Source: Bradyrhizobium sp. CCBAU 051011 (lineage in GTDB: Bacteria; Pseudomonadota; Alphaproteobacteria; Rhizobiales; Xanthobacteraceae). From it: DNA of 64,000 bases. The notes under the pieces were generated by a model. The model was not told the origin of the DNA and made no database searches. It worked only from the letters and a program-made list of their open reading frames with translations. Of this stretch, positions 16,299-23,964 are shown one piece after another. Within the stretch, counting starts at the first letter, position 1, and each line of letters begins with the position of its first letter. The stretch covers positions 3,700,501 to 3,764,500 of the forward strand of contig NZ_CP022222.1 in NCBI RefSeq assembly GCF_009930815.1. The letters run 5' to 3'. A program made the translations under genes and the position numbers.

Positions 16299-16529
16299 GT
16301 TCTTCCCCTCAATTTCACGACGAAAACCCGCTCAACCCTTGGGCCGAACGGGCATAGCGCTTTCCAGTACATCCGTGGAAAAGCGCGACGGGCGTCAGAC
16401 GAGCGAGAGATTGAGCCTGCGGGCGCATTCAACAAGGCACAGGCTGATCGAATGAATCTAGCATATAGCAGTTTCCCTGTGTTGCAATGGGCGCAGCCAA
16501 CTTACCCTTAACTCCATGCGCGGAGGGGT

Positions 16530-16566
16530 GATGGGTATCGCTTCCGCCTTCGCTGGAGGATCTACG
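16530..16566. repeat. GATGGGT repeat, degenerate copy
   Basis: GATGGGTATCGCTTCCGC followed by GGATCTACGG is a worn copy of the family seen intact at 17128-17210. It fills the spacer 16299-16613, which otherwise contains no gene and must hold the promoters of its two flanking genes. Confidence 0.6.
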
Positions 16567-16613
16567 GCGAACAAGTCGCTCCGTCCTTCCACACGCTACT
16601 GGGACCGCGTCTC

Positions 16614-17075
16614 ATGGCCATCACAGCAAGACCCGTCGCAGAACATGATCTCGAACTGATCTGCAAGCACCGCGAGCGAATGTTCGCCGCCTCCGGCCGC
16701 ACGCGTGAATCGCTGCGGCCGATGACGGTGGCTTTCGAGCAATGGCTCGCACCACGACTTGGCGATGGCAGCTATTTCGGCTGGATGCTGGAGGAGGCGG
16801 GCGTCGTGATCGCGGGCCTCGGCATGATGATCATCGACTGGCCGCCGCATCCGAGCCATACGACCGACCACCGCCGCGCGTATATCCTCAACGTCTTCGT
16901 CGAGCCCGAACACCGCGGCAAGGGTCTGGCGACGCAGTTGATGGCGCTGGCCGAGGCGAGGGCGCGCGAACTTGGCGTCGGCTATGCGATCCTGCATTCG
17001 ACCAAGCAGGGTCGGCCACTGTACGAAAGGCTGGGGTGGGGGCCGACGAGCGAGATGGCGATCCGATGGGAGTAA
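16614..17075 (+). CDS. GNAT-family N-acetyltransferase
   Basis: The 153-residue protein has the GNAT fold: MAITARPVAEHDLELICKHR at the start, a beta-strand core with RAYILNVFVEPEHRGKGLAT carrying the acetyl-CoA-binding RGKGLA loop (motif A), and the C-terminal PLYERLGWGPTSEMAI typical of motif B. It should acetylate an amine with acetyl-CoA; the substrate is unknown. A decayed copy of its 3' half lies at 20236-20455. Repeats flank it on both sides. Confidence 0.88.
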   Translation: MAITARPVAEHDLELICKHRERMFAASGRTRESLRPMTVAFEQWLAPRLGDGSYFGWMLEEAGVVIAGLGMMIIDWPPHPSHTTDHRRAYILNVFVEPEHRGKGLATQLMALAEARARELGVGYAILHSTKQGRPLYERLGWGPTSEMAIRWE

Positions 17076-17127
17076 GGACGAACGGCTTCGGAATGAGAAC
17101 ATACTCATCGCAAAGACGATGCTGCAC

Positions 17128-17210
17128 GTAGGATGGGTGGAGCGACGCGATACCGATCGATCGCGTACGTCGATAGGTGATGGGTTTCGCCTCGCTCTAC
17201 CCATCCTACG
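17128..17210. repeat. GTAGGATGGGT inverted repeat element
   Basis: GTAGGATGGGT (17128-17138) and ACCCATCCTAC (17199-17209) are perfect inverted arms around a 60-base centre that includes GATGGGTTTCGC. Further copies, complete or partial, are at 16530, 20497, 21970, 22137 and 25928, so this is a dispersed palindromic element. Confidence 0.85.
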
Positions 17211-17287
17211 GCGCAACGCCGAAGACGGAATTGGGTTCCTGCGACTTTTGACGATCACGGTCGAACTGCTTCTGAAGCAAACACGTT

Positions 17288-17479
17288 ATGGATGTGGGGC
17301 GTAACAGAGTGAGCGCTGCCATGTGGATGGAACTAGGTCTGCTGGGCGCAGCTGGATTATTGCCTCTGATTGTTGTGGTTGCGATCTTTCAAGCCGCCAA
17401 TCTGCGGCGAGGCAGAAAGATCGGGCCGTCTCCGGATCGCAATTGGGTTTCTTCTTCTGAACTCAGAGGCCCGGATTAA
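17288..17479 (+). CDS. small single-pass membrane protein
   Basis: The frame encodes up to 63 residues. A hydrophobic helix (LGLLGAAGLLPLIVVVAIF) is followed by a basic tail (NLRRGRKIGPSPDRNW). ATG 17288 has no clear ribosome site, and ATG 17321 (MWMELG) is an equally likely start. It lies among other tiny membrane-protein genes. The function is unknown. Confidence 0.5.
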   Translation: MDVGRNRVSAAMWMELGLLGAAGLLPLIVVVAIFQAANLRRGRKIGPSPDRNWVSSSELRGPD

Positions 17480-17629
17480 CTTCTGCGATCAGCTCGTAAC
17501 CGCCTCTATGGTTTCAACAAGCGCAACCCGGACGAGCGGAGCGACATTCGTTGTCCTGCTACCCACATACTCGCGGCAAATGCGACAATGACCGTCGCGC
17601 CCGCGCGCTGCATCGCCCATTCCCGCGAG

Positions 17630-17779
17630 CTAGTCATGAAGGTCTGGCACTTGGAGATAATCACCGTTGACGCTTCTCGCGGCGTGACCGGCCACCACTG
17701 CAGCCGCCATCGAAATAACCATCAGGATCAAAGCGGCAAAGATGATGCCAATCAATTTCAAAGCGCGCTTGTCTGCCAT
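17630..17779 (-). CDS. small membrane protein, 49 residues
   Basis: ATG 17779 has AAGGACG upstream. The protein is MADKRALKLIGIIFAALILM followed by more hydrophobic residues (about 9-34) and a polar C-terminus ending VPDLHD, so one membrane span with a cytoplasmic basic start. The longer frame to 17851 reads through a spacer. The function is unknown. Confidence 0.6.
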   Translation of the reverse strand: MADKRALKLIGIIFAALILMVISMAAAVVAGHAARSVNGDYLQVPDLHD

Positions 17780-17857
17780 CGCGAAGCGTCCTTCAAGGGC
17801 CGAGAAAGACCCGGTCGTTATCCGAGCCGGGCCTTTCCCTTCCTCTCGCAATTCCGC

Positions 17858-17941
17858 TTATTGAACAACACGAAGAAAATAGTATCCGAGGCCACCGACA
17901 ACGATCACGGTCGGGACGGCCCAAAGCAGCAGAACTGGCAT
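17858..17941 (-). CDS. 27-residue membrane peptide
   Basis: ATG 17941 follows GAGGAGGCGTAC, a strong ribosome site. The product MPVLLLWAVPTVIVVGGLGY plus YFLRVVQ is a single hydrophobic helix. The ribosome site and the sharp hydrophobicity make it more likely a gene than chance. It precedes the 49-residue membrane protein on the same strand by 79 bases. Confidence 0.6.
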   Translation of the reverse strand: MPVLLLWAVPTVIVVGGLGYYFLRVVQ

Positions 17942-18059
17942 GTACGCCTCCTCCTCATCGGCTGCCCTCATCGATAAACGCAGTTCGATTGCCACTTGTT
18001 CCCGCACCGAACTTCCGTGGTATGATGCTTTACCGAAAGCACCCGAGGGGAACAGCCCC

Positions 18060-18284
18060 ATGCCGATTTATCGCCTGTTGCAAAATATGCCGATGGGGCC
18101 TGAAGAGATCAGCCGCTTGACGACCGCCTATGAGCAAGCATTGCGCGCCATCGGCATCGTTGACCGAGGCGATCCGCTGGCTGAACTTCTCGCCAAGAAA
18201 ATCATCGAAGTTGCACAGACCGGCATCCGCGAGCCGGCCGATATCTCTGCTCGGGCGATCAAGGAAATCGGCATCCCAACGTAG
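18060..18284 (+). CDS. conserved hypothetical helical protein, 74 residues
   Basis: ATG 18060 follows GAGGGGAAC. The protein (MPIYRLLQNMPMGPEEISRL, later DPLAELLAKKIIEVAQTG) is soluble and mostly helical. A similar pattern is recalled from several alphaproteobacteria, where such proteins often occur in several copies. No catalytic motif is visible and no function is known. Confidence 0.75.
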   Translation: MPIYRLLQNMPMGPEEISRLTTAYEQALRAIGIVDRGDPLAELLAKKIIEVAQTGIREPADISARAIKEIGIPT

Positions 18285-18691
18285 AAGGCTTCTCGTCGCG
18301 TCATCCTCGTGGATCATTCACGAGGATAGCTACTGTCGGACAAAATCTTAACGATCTAAATGCAGGTAGCTCGCATGAGCAAAGCGATATGCGGGGCTCG
18401 GCATTACCAACCCCGATGTCGCTTCCGCCTACGCTCGTTGAGTTAGGGGACAAGTCACTCATCCGGGCTACGCTTGCTTTTTCTCCACGCGTTCGGCTGG
18501 CGCGAGCCTCCTTTTCCGCCTGGCAAGCGATCTTGTTCCTCCATTCAACATTCGCGCGTCGGAACATCCGGGCCGACGTTAACCCTATCGGCAAACAGGC
18601 TCTACGGGGTCGAGTTATTCTGTGAGCCGCCACCAAGTTGTCGCATTAGACCGGAGAATTTTCACCGCCACTGAACAAGTGGAGAAGCATA
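18285..18691. other. spacer without recognisable gene
   Basis: The 407 bases contain short open frames on both strands, but none with a ribosome site, conserved pattern or codon bias like the neighbours. A promoter for the exported protein at 18692 should be in its right part. Confidence 0.45.
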
Positions 18692-19168
18692 ATGCTGAAG
18701 ATGGTGTTGGTGGGCCTCCTCATCCCATTGGGTGTAGGAGTACTAGCGGCAATGGAACTCAGAACTCCAATGCGTAGTGCGGTAGTGGTCGTCCAGCCCC
18801 CTGTCGAGACAACCGTAGGCACTTCCGATTCACATGTTGCCTTGGCGAAGGCTGATCGACTTGAAATTGCCGCTGCGAGCAGCGAGGCACCAGCGCAGCC
18901 TGCGCTAGTCGACGAGCGCATTTCTCCGTCGGAAAGCATCAGTATCAGTTCTTCGGAGCCCCCGAGGGTGATCATCCGCCATCGACACGATCCCAAATCA
19001 AAGAAGGTCACTACCGGGGCTCGTCCTAAGTCGAAACCAACGATCACCGCTATCAACCGAACTACTATTTCTGAGCGGCGAAAGGCCGCCAGCAACACCG
19101 AACCCTGTCGACTAAGCGCGTTTGGTGGGTTGCGCAAAGCTTTGAATTCAGTCGACTGCGAAATCTGA
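18692..19168 (+). CDS. exported or anchored hypothetical protein, 158 residues
   Basis: The start ATG 18692 has GTGGAGAAGCATA upstream. A hydrophobic N-terminus (MLKMVLVGLLIPLGVGVLAA) serves as signal or anchor. A low-complexity Ala/Ser/Pro part and a basic stretch (RHRHDPKSKKV) follow. The tail CRLSAFGGLRKALNSVDCEI has two Cys that could pair. The pattern is known to me only from hypothetical bradyrhizobial proteins. It is probably periplasmic. Confidence 0.65.
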   Translation: MLKMVLVGLLIPLGVGVLAAMELRTPMRSAVVVVQPPVETTVGTSDSHVALAKADRLEIAAASSEAPAQPALVDERISPSESISISSSEPPRVIIRHRHDPKSKKVTTGARPKSKPTITAINRTTISERRKAASNTEPCRLSAFGGLRKALNSVDCEI

Positions 19169-19438
19169 TTCATTGAAACGGCTTCGGTCTGAGGTGCCGC
19201 AGTGCATGGGGGCAGTCCCGCCACATCGATGCAACGGACTTACTGAGTTTCTACGACCCATCGAGATTCAAGATAAATAAGAAGCCACCTTGCACGCCTT
19301 CCGCGCGGCTACAGGACCGGGGCCCCGGTCTTGCTCTCCAGATCAGAATGAATCCACCGCCTTGCCGGATTTGAGCCCTATTGTGACCCATGTCGCGGCC
19401 AAAGGTCGTTTCCGAGGGGGCGCAACTCTGGGGTTCTC

Positions 19439-20194
19439 ATGTCCGGTCATCTGCGATTTTGCATCGCTGCCTTTGTACTTCTCGTAGGTCTCCCGACTTC
19501 GCCTGCGTCTTCGAATCCTCTTGCAGACTTGTTCAATGTCTCTCCTCCCCAGACAGCCACTGAGCCTGCCCCCGCGGAAAAGGAAAGGGAGTGCTTGCCA
19601 CGGCCCGGTACGTCGACGGCGGAGGGGCAGCGCTGGGTCTATCGCTCTGAGGGGCGCCGCAAGTGCTGGTTCCAGGCTGCCGATGGGACCGCGACGGTGA
19701 AGCAGGTTCGTCATCGCACCGCGAAGCCTCGTGTCGCCGCTCCCGAGGAGAATGAAACCGCGCGGCGCAACAAGGCGGTCATGGATGCGCGTGCGGAGAT
19801 GCTGCGCTCCGCACCGGCGGAAACGTCTCAGCCGACGCGGCCCGCTCCCGAACTCAACGTGGTTGATGCCGCTTCCGCCCCGGCTACGGGGGCCGCGGCC
19901 TTTGTGCCGCCGGCAGCCGTCGCCAACGGCGCGACCAATCAACTCACACCTGACCAGCCCGCGCCGCGCCGGCTCGACGCGGAGACGCTTCTGGCAGCCG
20001 CACCGGCCCCACGCGACGCGGCTGCCGTTTCCGCTCCTTCAGCTGCGCCGGTCTCTTCTCCCATCGCCGAGGCGGCCGACGACGGGTGGGGCTGGATGGC
20101 AACCTGGCTTGGCGTGCTGCTGATGGCGCTGGGCCTCGCCTCCGTCTTGGGCTCGAGCCGGACCCTTCGAGAGGCCGTGCTGCTGCGCGATTGA
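19439..20194 (+). CDS. exported protein with WxYRxxxGRKCW motif and C-terminal membrane helix
   Basis: The 251-residue protein has a signal peptide (1-25, FVLLVGLPTSPASS). Its mature N-terminus carries RWVYRSEGRRKCWFQA at about 66-81. A long Pro/Ala-rich disordered region follows, then a membrane helix near 226-242 (MATWLGVLLMALGLASVLG). It should sit in the envelope with the GRKCW motif in the periplasm. The same motif occurs in the 150-residue protein on the opposite strand at 20598-21050, so the two are distant relatives. The function is unknown. Confidence 0.7.
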   Translation: MSGHLRFCIAAFVLLVGLPTSPASSNPLADLFNVSPPQTATEPAPAEKERECLPRPGTSTAEGQRWVYRSEGRRKCWFQAADGTATVKQVRHRTAKPRVAAPEENETARRNKAVMDARAEMLRSAPAETSQPTRPAPELNVVDAASAPATGAAAFVPPAAVANGATNQLTPDQPAPRRLDAETLLAAAPAPRDAAAVSAPSAAPVSSPIAEAADDGWGWMATWLGVLLMALGLASVLGSSRTLREAVLLRD

Positions 20195-20235
20195 TGCGAA
20201 GAGCAGTGGCTGTCCTATGCGGGCAGTAGCCAAGT

Positions 20236-20455
20236 AATCCTCAGCCTCTTCGTGGAGCCAGCGCATCGGCGCAGGGGGACTTGCCAAACGTTTTTTGGCG
20301 CTGGCCGACGAGAGGGGCCGCGAAATCGGCCTTTGCTGCGCGATTCTTCGATCGACGCGGCAAGGCCGCGCGCTCTACGAAAGGGATGGGGACCGACGAG
20401 CGAGTTGCGATCCGCCGGGGAATAGGCGGCAACACCAACATGAACTCATCGGGAT
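20236..20455 (+). pseudogene. decayed 3' half of a GNAT acetyltransferase
   Basis: The sequence aligns with 16875-17108, the end of the intact GNAT gene and its downstream flank. The translation keeps SLFVEPAHRRR and GLAKRFLALADERGREIGLC, then RSTRQGRALYER, against VFVEPEHRGKGLATQLMALA and STKQGRPLYER. A four-base loss after YER and other indels break the frame. The flank (AACATGAACTCATCG against AACATACTCATCG) is also shared, so a DNA segment was duplicated, not only the gene. Confidence 0.8.
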
Positions 20456-20496
20456 AAGGTAGGCGCGTTGAGGTGCAGTGATGCCGCGCGAAGAGG

Positions 20497-20530
20497 CGAT
20501 GGGTATCGCTTTCGCTCCACCCATCCTACG
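20497..20530. repeat. GATGGGT repeat, short copy
   Basis: GATGGGTATCGCTTTCGCTC then CACCCATCCTACG is a compact copy of the family at 17128. Like there, it lies directly downstream of the GNAT sequence, which shows that gene remnant and repeat travelled or were duplicated together. Confidence 0.75.
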
Positions 20531-20597
20531 CGCTCAGCAACAGAGATCAGTGGACAGAAAAGCCGAAGCGAAAAACGGAGCGCCGCAGGTCAACCTT

Positions 20598-21050
20598 TTA
20601 GCGACCTAAAAGCCAAATCCTCGCGCTCCATAGCGCATCAAAAGTCTCGGGGATGTAGTTCGGTGCCCGCGCTTGCACGGCTTCCTCCGGTGCCCAATCT
20701 TGCACGGCTTCCTTCGGCGCCCAGGCCTGCGCGTCCAGTGGATTGAAGCGCTTCTCCGGGACCATGTTCACGACATTCTTGACATCTTTGCGCGACGGTT
20801 GCGCGGGCTCGTCCTTAGGCAATGGTTGCGCGGCCACGCCCTTGGGCCATTCCAGCAGGGCTTTCGAAAGCCCCGGCTTGCCTTCGTACCAGCATTTTCG
20901 TCCGTCGATGAGACGATACGACCACCATTTTCCGTTCGGATCTGACGGCATCGCGGCGCTGCATTGCTGTTTTGCTTCCACCCTTGGCATTCCCAACAAC
21001 AGCGCCGCAACGAAAGCCGTCAGAGCCATTGATGAAAGCTGCTTGCTCAT
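20598..21050 (-). CDS. exported protein with WxYRxxxGRKCW motif, 150 residues
   Basis: A signal peptide (MSKQLSSMALTAFVAALLLG, cleavage near VEAKQQ) is followed by KWWSYRLIDGRKCWYEGKPG, the motif shared with the protein at 19439-20194. The C-terminal part has two near-identical blocks, WAPKEAVQ and WAPEEAVQ, and ends IPETFDALWSARIWLLGR. ATG 21050 overlaps the stop of the upstream gene by four bases, so they form an operon. It is periplasmic; the function is unknown. Confidence 0.72.
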   Translation of the reverse strand: MSKQLSSMALTAFVAALLLGMPRVEAKQQCSAAMPSDPNGKWWSYRLIDGRKCWYEGKPGLSKALLEWPKGVAAQPLPKDEPAQPSRKDVKNVVNMVPEKRFNPLDAQAWAPKEAVQDWAPEEAVQARAPNYIPETFDALWSARIWLLGR

Positions 21051-21235
21051 TTGGGCGCCTCGAAGCAACTGCGCTGCTGCAAGCGGCTCACGGCAGCCAT
21101 CACATCGGGGCGTTCGAGAACTTCCACCAGCTTGTCGAGGACACGCTCATTGTTCTGAGGACGGGGTTGCAGGTATTCTTCCAGTATGGATTGGGCCTCG
21201 CCAATTGCCTGAATTGCCAATTGTTGATCGGTCAT
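21047..21235 (-). CDS. small conserved helical protein, 62 residues
   Basis: The protein MTDQQLAIQAIGEAQSILEE continues with PRPQNNERVLDKLVEVLERP, a short helical cytoplasmic protein of a type recalled from bradyrhizobia (one or two such genes precede GRKCW-type exported proteins). Its stop overlaps the start of the exported protein by four bases. The function is unknown. Confidence 0.7.
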   Translation of the reverse strand: MTDQQLAIQAIGEAQSILEEYLQPRPQNNERVLDKLVEVLERPDVMAAVSRLQQRSCFEAPK

Positions 21236-21665
21236 ACGCGTTACTCACAAAGCGCCCCGCGAAAAAGAAAGGAGGCAAATCAAGACTGCATTTGGGTTTT
21301 TCCCCGTTTTTCTTCAGAGTTCCATCAATTTTTGTTTCAGCGTTGCTGAAGCCCAACAATTTCTCTGGTCAGGTAAGTAATTGATTTGCATAATAATTTA
21401 GCGGAGGCGCCCTTATTAGGACGCTTATAGGGCCAGTGCGACGATCTCGAAGGCACCGCACGGCGCATCCTGTTCGAAGGCAATGAAACGGGCCTGTGCT
21501 CGCGAAAACATCCCGCGGAATACCGTCAGCGGACGCCATTTGATCGAATTGTGATGTGGCGGCGTGAGCCAGTTCACAGAACTTGCCGGCTGTTCGGCAA
21601 GAATGGGGCATCGCCCGACCGAACAATTCACCTCAAATCTTTTTCGGAAAATTGAGGGCTGTGTC
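21236..21665. other. A/T-rich spacer with possible gene remnant
   Basis: The left part (21270-21415) is clearly richer in A and T than its surroundings and probably holds the promoter of the minus-strand pair. The right part contains a minus-strand frame ending at 21425 whose tail (FRGMFSRAQARFIAFEQDAP, then GAFEIVALAL) looks protein-like but has no start or ribosome site. It may be a remnant; nothing more can be supported. Confidence 0.4.
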
Positions 21666-21851
21666 ATGAGTAAGCTCGAACACCTGCTGCAGCAAGCAAC
21701 CCGCGCCGAGAGGGTCTCGAAAGCCATTATCGATATGCTCACTGCCGACCGGCTTCAGGCATTCGCAGTCGAATGTCGCGCGCAAGCCAAGGCGCTCGAG
21801 ACCGAGCAACAAAAAGGCAGTCCATCGCAACCCGTCAGGCCCGCCGCTTGA
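21666..21851 (+). CDS. small helical protein, 61 residues
   Basis: The protein MSKLEHLLQQATRAERVSKA continues IIDMLTADRLQAFAVECRAQ and has a polar tail. It is a charged helix, probably cytoplasmic. ATG 21666 is preceded by TGAGGGCTGTGTC. A decayed paralogue lies at 15826-15917, which supports this being a true, once-duplicated gene. The function is unknown. Confidence 0.68.
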   Translation: MSKLEHLLQQATRAERVSKAIIDMLTADRLQAFAVECRAQAKALETEQQKGSPSQPVRPAA

Positions 21852-21969
21852 GCAGAGCGGCAATTGTAGCTGTTGCTCTCACCAACACGCGCGCGACTTC
21901 TCGATGATGAAGTCCGGCGGCGTCGCGGGCATGTCCGCAGGATCTGTGGGTCGGTCAGGCTGCAGCATG

Positions 21970-22050
21970 CAGGATGGGTGGGCGTAGCGATACACATCAA
22001 TCACGTGCGCCAGATGCGTGATGGGTTTCGCCACGCTCGACCCATCCTAC
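21970..22050. repeat. GTAGGATGGGT family inverted repeat
   Basis: CAGGATGGGT (21970-21979) and ACCCATCCTAC (22040-22050) flank a centre with GATGGGTTTCGC, the same layout as at 17128-17210. It lies in the 587-base spacer 21852-22438, where no gene was recognised. Confidence 0.8.
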
Positions 22051-22136
22051 GCACGGCCCTCGGCCAGCAATTCGACCCCTGCTGGCATATCCGTACCTTG
22101 TAGGCTTCAGCAGGGGGAAGGGCGAAGCGCAGACAA

Positions 22137-22180
22137 GCGATGGGTCTCGCTTCCACGTTCGCTCCAGCGAGCTACGGCGG
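22137..22180. repeat. GATGGGT repeat, degenerate copy
   Basis: GCGATGGGTCTCGCTTCC followed by GAGCTACGGCGG is a half-element resembling the copy at 16530-16566. It follows the complete element at 21970 by less than 100 bases. Confidence 0.55.
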
Positions 22181-22438
22181 ACACTGATTTGCGCGAGCCC
22201 GCAAGGATTGTTGGGGATGGTGACTGCGCGCTGCAAGAACCGCATCCAGAAATGGTTGCGCGTGCAAGCGCGCTACCTCGGTCGCTTCTGTCGGCCCTGG
22301 CCCAAATTGTTCCAGCGGAGCGTCGCCTTAGTTACGGGAACTCGTGCCCTGAAAATCGATTGTTCGTGTGCTGCCTCGCCCTGTTGGAGGCAGGGCAATC
22401 GGAAGTGGACGGCACGGGCTTCTGCCGGAGCACTTTAA

Positions 22439-22705
22439 ATGAAAACATTTTTCAAGGCCGTCATCTGGATAGCGGCCCTCGTCGTAGGTCTTGTTTTTTG
22501 GAATGTGACTCCCGACTTTCGACCGCTGGTCTCTTCGATTCTGGCGGCAGCATTCGTCTGTTACGTATTGTCTGTTATCGTCGAAGTCACCGTCAAGCGC
22601 GTCATATCGGACGAACAATCGGAGCTCCGTAGCCGTCTTGACGTCCTGGATCGCAAGGTTACCGCAATTTTACGGGACACGTTTGAACGACGCCGCCTTC
22701 GATGA
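22439..22705 (+). CDS. small two-span membrane protein with coiled tail
   Basis: ATG 22439 has GGAG eight bases upstream. Two hydrophobic helices (FKAVIWIAALVVGLVFW and LVSSILAAAFVCYVLSVIV) are followed by a cytoplasmic charged helix (DEQSELRSRLDVLDRKVTAI). The 88-residue layout resembles small membrane organisers, but no family is recognised. Confidence 0.65.
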   Translation: MKTFFKAVIWIAALVVGLVFWNVTPDFRPLVSSILAAAFVCYVLSVIVEVTVKRVISDEQSELRSRLDVLDRKVTAILRDTFERRRLR

Positions 22706-22813
22706 AGGATTTGAAGCAGTGGCGCGCCACGCAAGCGCCGACAATAAAGCTCTGGCGGCCCGCGTCGTTGGCGCAAACGCGCCGTGGTGCCTGGCAGCTT
22801 CCTCAGGCCATAT

Positions 22814-22900
22814 TCACTCAAAAAGCAGTAGGACCAATCCACTGCTGAGTGCTGTCAGCCAGATTAGCGAGACCACGAAGGGGACATCGTGATGTGTCAT
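22814..22900 (-). CDS. 28-residue membrane peptide (weak)
   Basis: From ATG 22900 (or 22906) the frame reads MTHHDVPFVVSLIWLTALSS and GLVLLLFE, a single hydrophobic helix. There is no strong ribosome site. It resembles the other tiny membrane peptides in this region, so it is listed with low confidence. The rest of 22706-23147 holds only a hairpin near 23084. Confidence 0.35.
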   Translation of the reverse strand: MTHHDVPFVVSLIWLTALSSGLVLLLFE

Positions 22901-23083
22901 GCTCATCAACCCAGCGAAAGGCCGCCCGATCTTATGATCCCGCGGCCTCCAGGTTTACAATCAATTGCCAAGTATTATTTCGATTCGCTCGTTCTCGGAG
23001 AGTACACCTGCGGTGGGCCTTTTGCTTCACAAATGATAAGTTTTGGGAAAAAGCGGCAAAGCGGCCGAAGGTCCCGGGAGGCG

Positions 23084-23110
23084 GGCGTCGGTCGAATTCC
23101 GACCGACGCC
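23084..23110 (-). terminator. hairpin downstream of the Tyr-rich exported protein gene
   Basis: GGCGTCGGTCG (23084-23094) and CGACCGACGCC (23100-23110) form a perfect eleven-base stem with a five-base loop, 38 bases after the stop of the minus-strand gene. There is no long T-run, so it may terminate weakly or protect the 3' end. Confidence 0.55.
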
Positions 23111-23147
23111 CCGCCCGAGCGGCAACGAACCCGTGTGAGCCGTCAGC

Positions 23148-23579
23148 CTAGTCGCAGTACGACCACCTGCCATAGCCGTCGTCGCACCGCGCTCGCGCGC
23201 GGTAGGGTACGGGCAGCGGCGGCCGCGGCGCGTATTCGACCGCGTAGTCATTGTCCTGCGCGTAGTAACGCTCCTTAGCGTAGTAGCGCTCGGGATAGGC
23301 GGGCGCTCGGTCCACATAGACCGGCTGCGCGGGGTAGCCGTATTCGCCATAGACCGCTGCCGGGGCGCGGAAGGCAGGGGGAGGCGCTTCGTAGGAGCGA
23401 TAGCCGTAACCGGGTTCTGCGTAAGGCGATTGCCGATAGGCCGCCCCCGGGCGCACATAGACGTTCGAGGAGGGCGCATAAACTCCGCCCGGCGCCACGT
23501 AGACGGATGAGAGGTCGCTGGCCGCGGCGGGCGCGGAGCACAGGGCAGCAAAGGCCAGCGCGAGCGATGATCGGTACAT
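23148..23579 (-). CDS. exported Tyr/Pro-rich protein, 143 residues
   Basis: A signal peptide (MYRSSLALAFAALCSAPAAA) precedes a mature chain dominated by Tyr, Pro, Ala and Arg with repeats of YxxPG and ERYYAKERYYAQ type, ending RCDDGYGRWSYCD with two Cys. It looks disordered and surface- or periplasm-located. No family name can be given. Length and codon bias support a real gene. Confidence 0.68.
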   Translation of the reverse strand: MYRSSLALAFAALCSAPAAASDLSSVYVAPGGVYAPSSNVYVRPGAAYRQSPYAEPGYGYRSYEAPPPAFRAPAAVYGEYGYPAQPVYVDRAPAYPERYYAKERYYAQDNDYAVEYAPRPPLPVPYRARARCDDGYGRWSYCD

Positions 23580-23790
23580 GTGTGAAGCCTCCAACTACTC
23601 AAGCCGCGCCAGCCAGCACGGTTAATTTTCGCTAAACAAAACGCAGGGCGCAATGATATTTTGCGCGAATAAGTGTGCCATTTCTGGACTGCACACATAC
23701 ATTTGCATCGTGAGTTGAGGAACAAGCGCAGCGCGACCAAGTGCGCAGTTTCGCAATTGTCGTGTTTGCAAATTCGGTAGATGGCTCCGT

Positions 23791-23932
23791 CATTGCCTGC
23801 GACAAACGCGAAGCGTTTGCGCAAGGGAGCGAAGCGACGAAGCAATCCATACTTCCTTGCGGCTCAATGGATTGCTTCGCGGAGCCTGTCATCGGGCGCG
23901 CGTTCGCGCGACCCGTTGGCTCGCAATGACGG
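23791..23932. repeat. GAAGCAATCCAT palindromic repeat, diverged long copy
   Basis: GAGCGAAGCGACGAAGCAAT then CCAT is followed by ATGGATTGCTTCGC and, further on, by CTCGCAATGACGG. The same ordered blocks occur at 40786-40870. This copy carries an extra CGAAGCGTTTGCGC segment and a 40-base insert near the end. It occupies most of the gap 23580-23964, where no gene was seen. Confidence 0.85.
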
Positions 23933-23964
23933 CTGAAGACACGCACACACAGGATCACCCGCCA

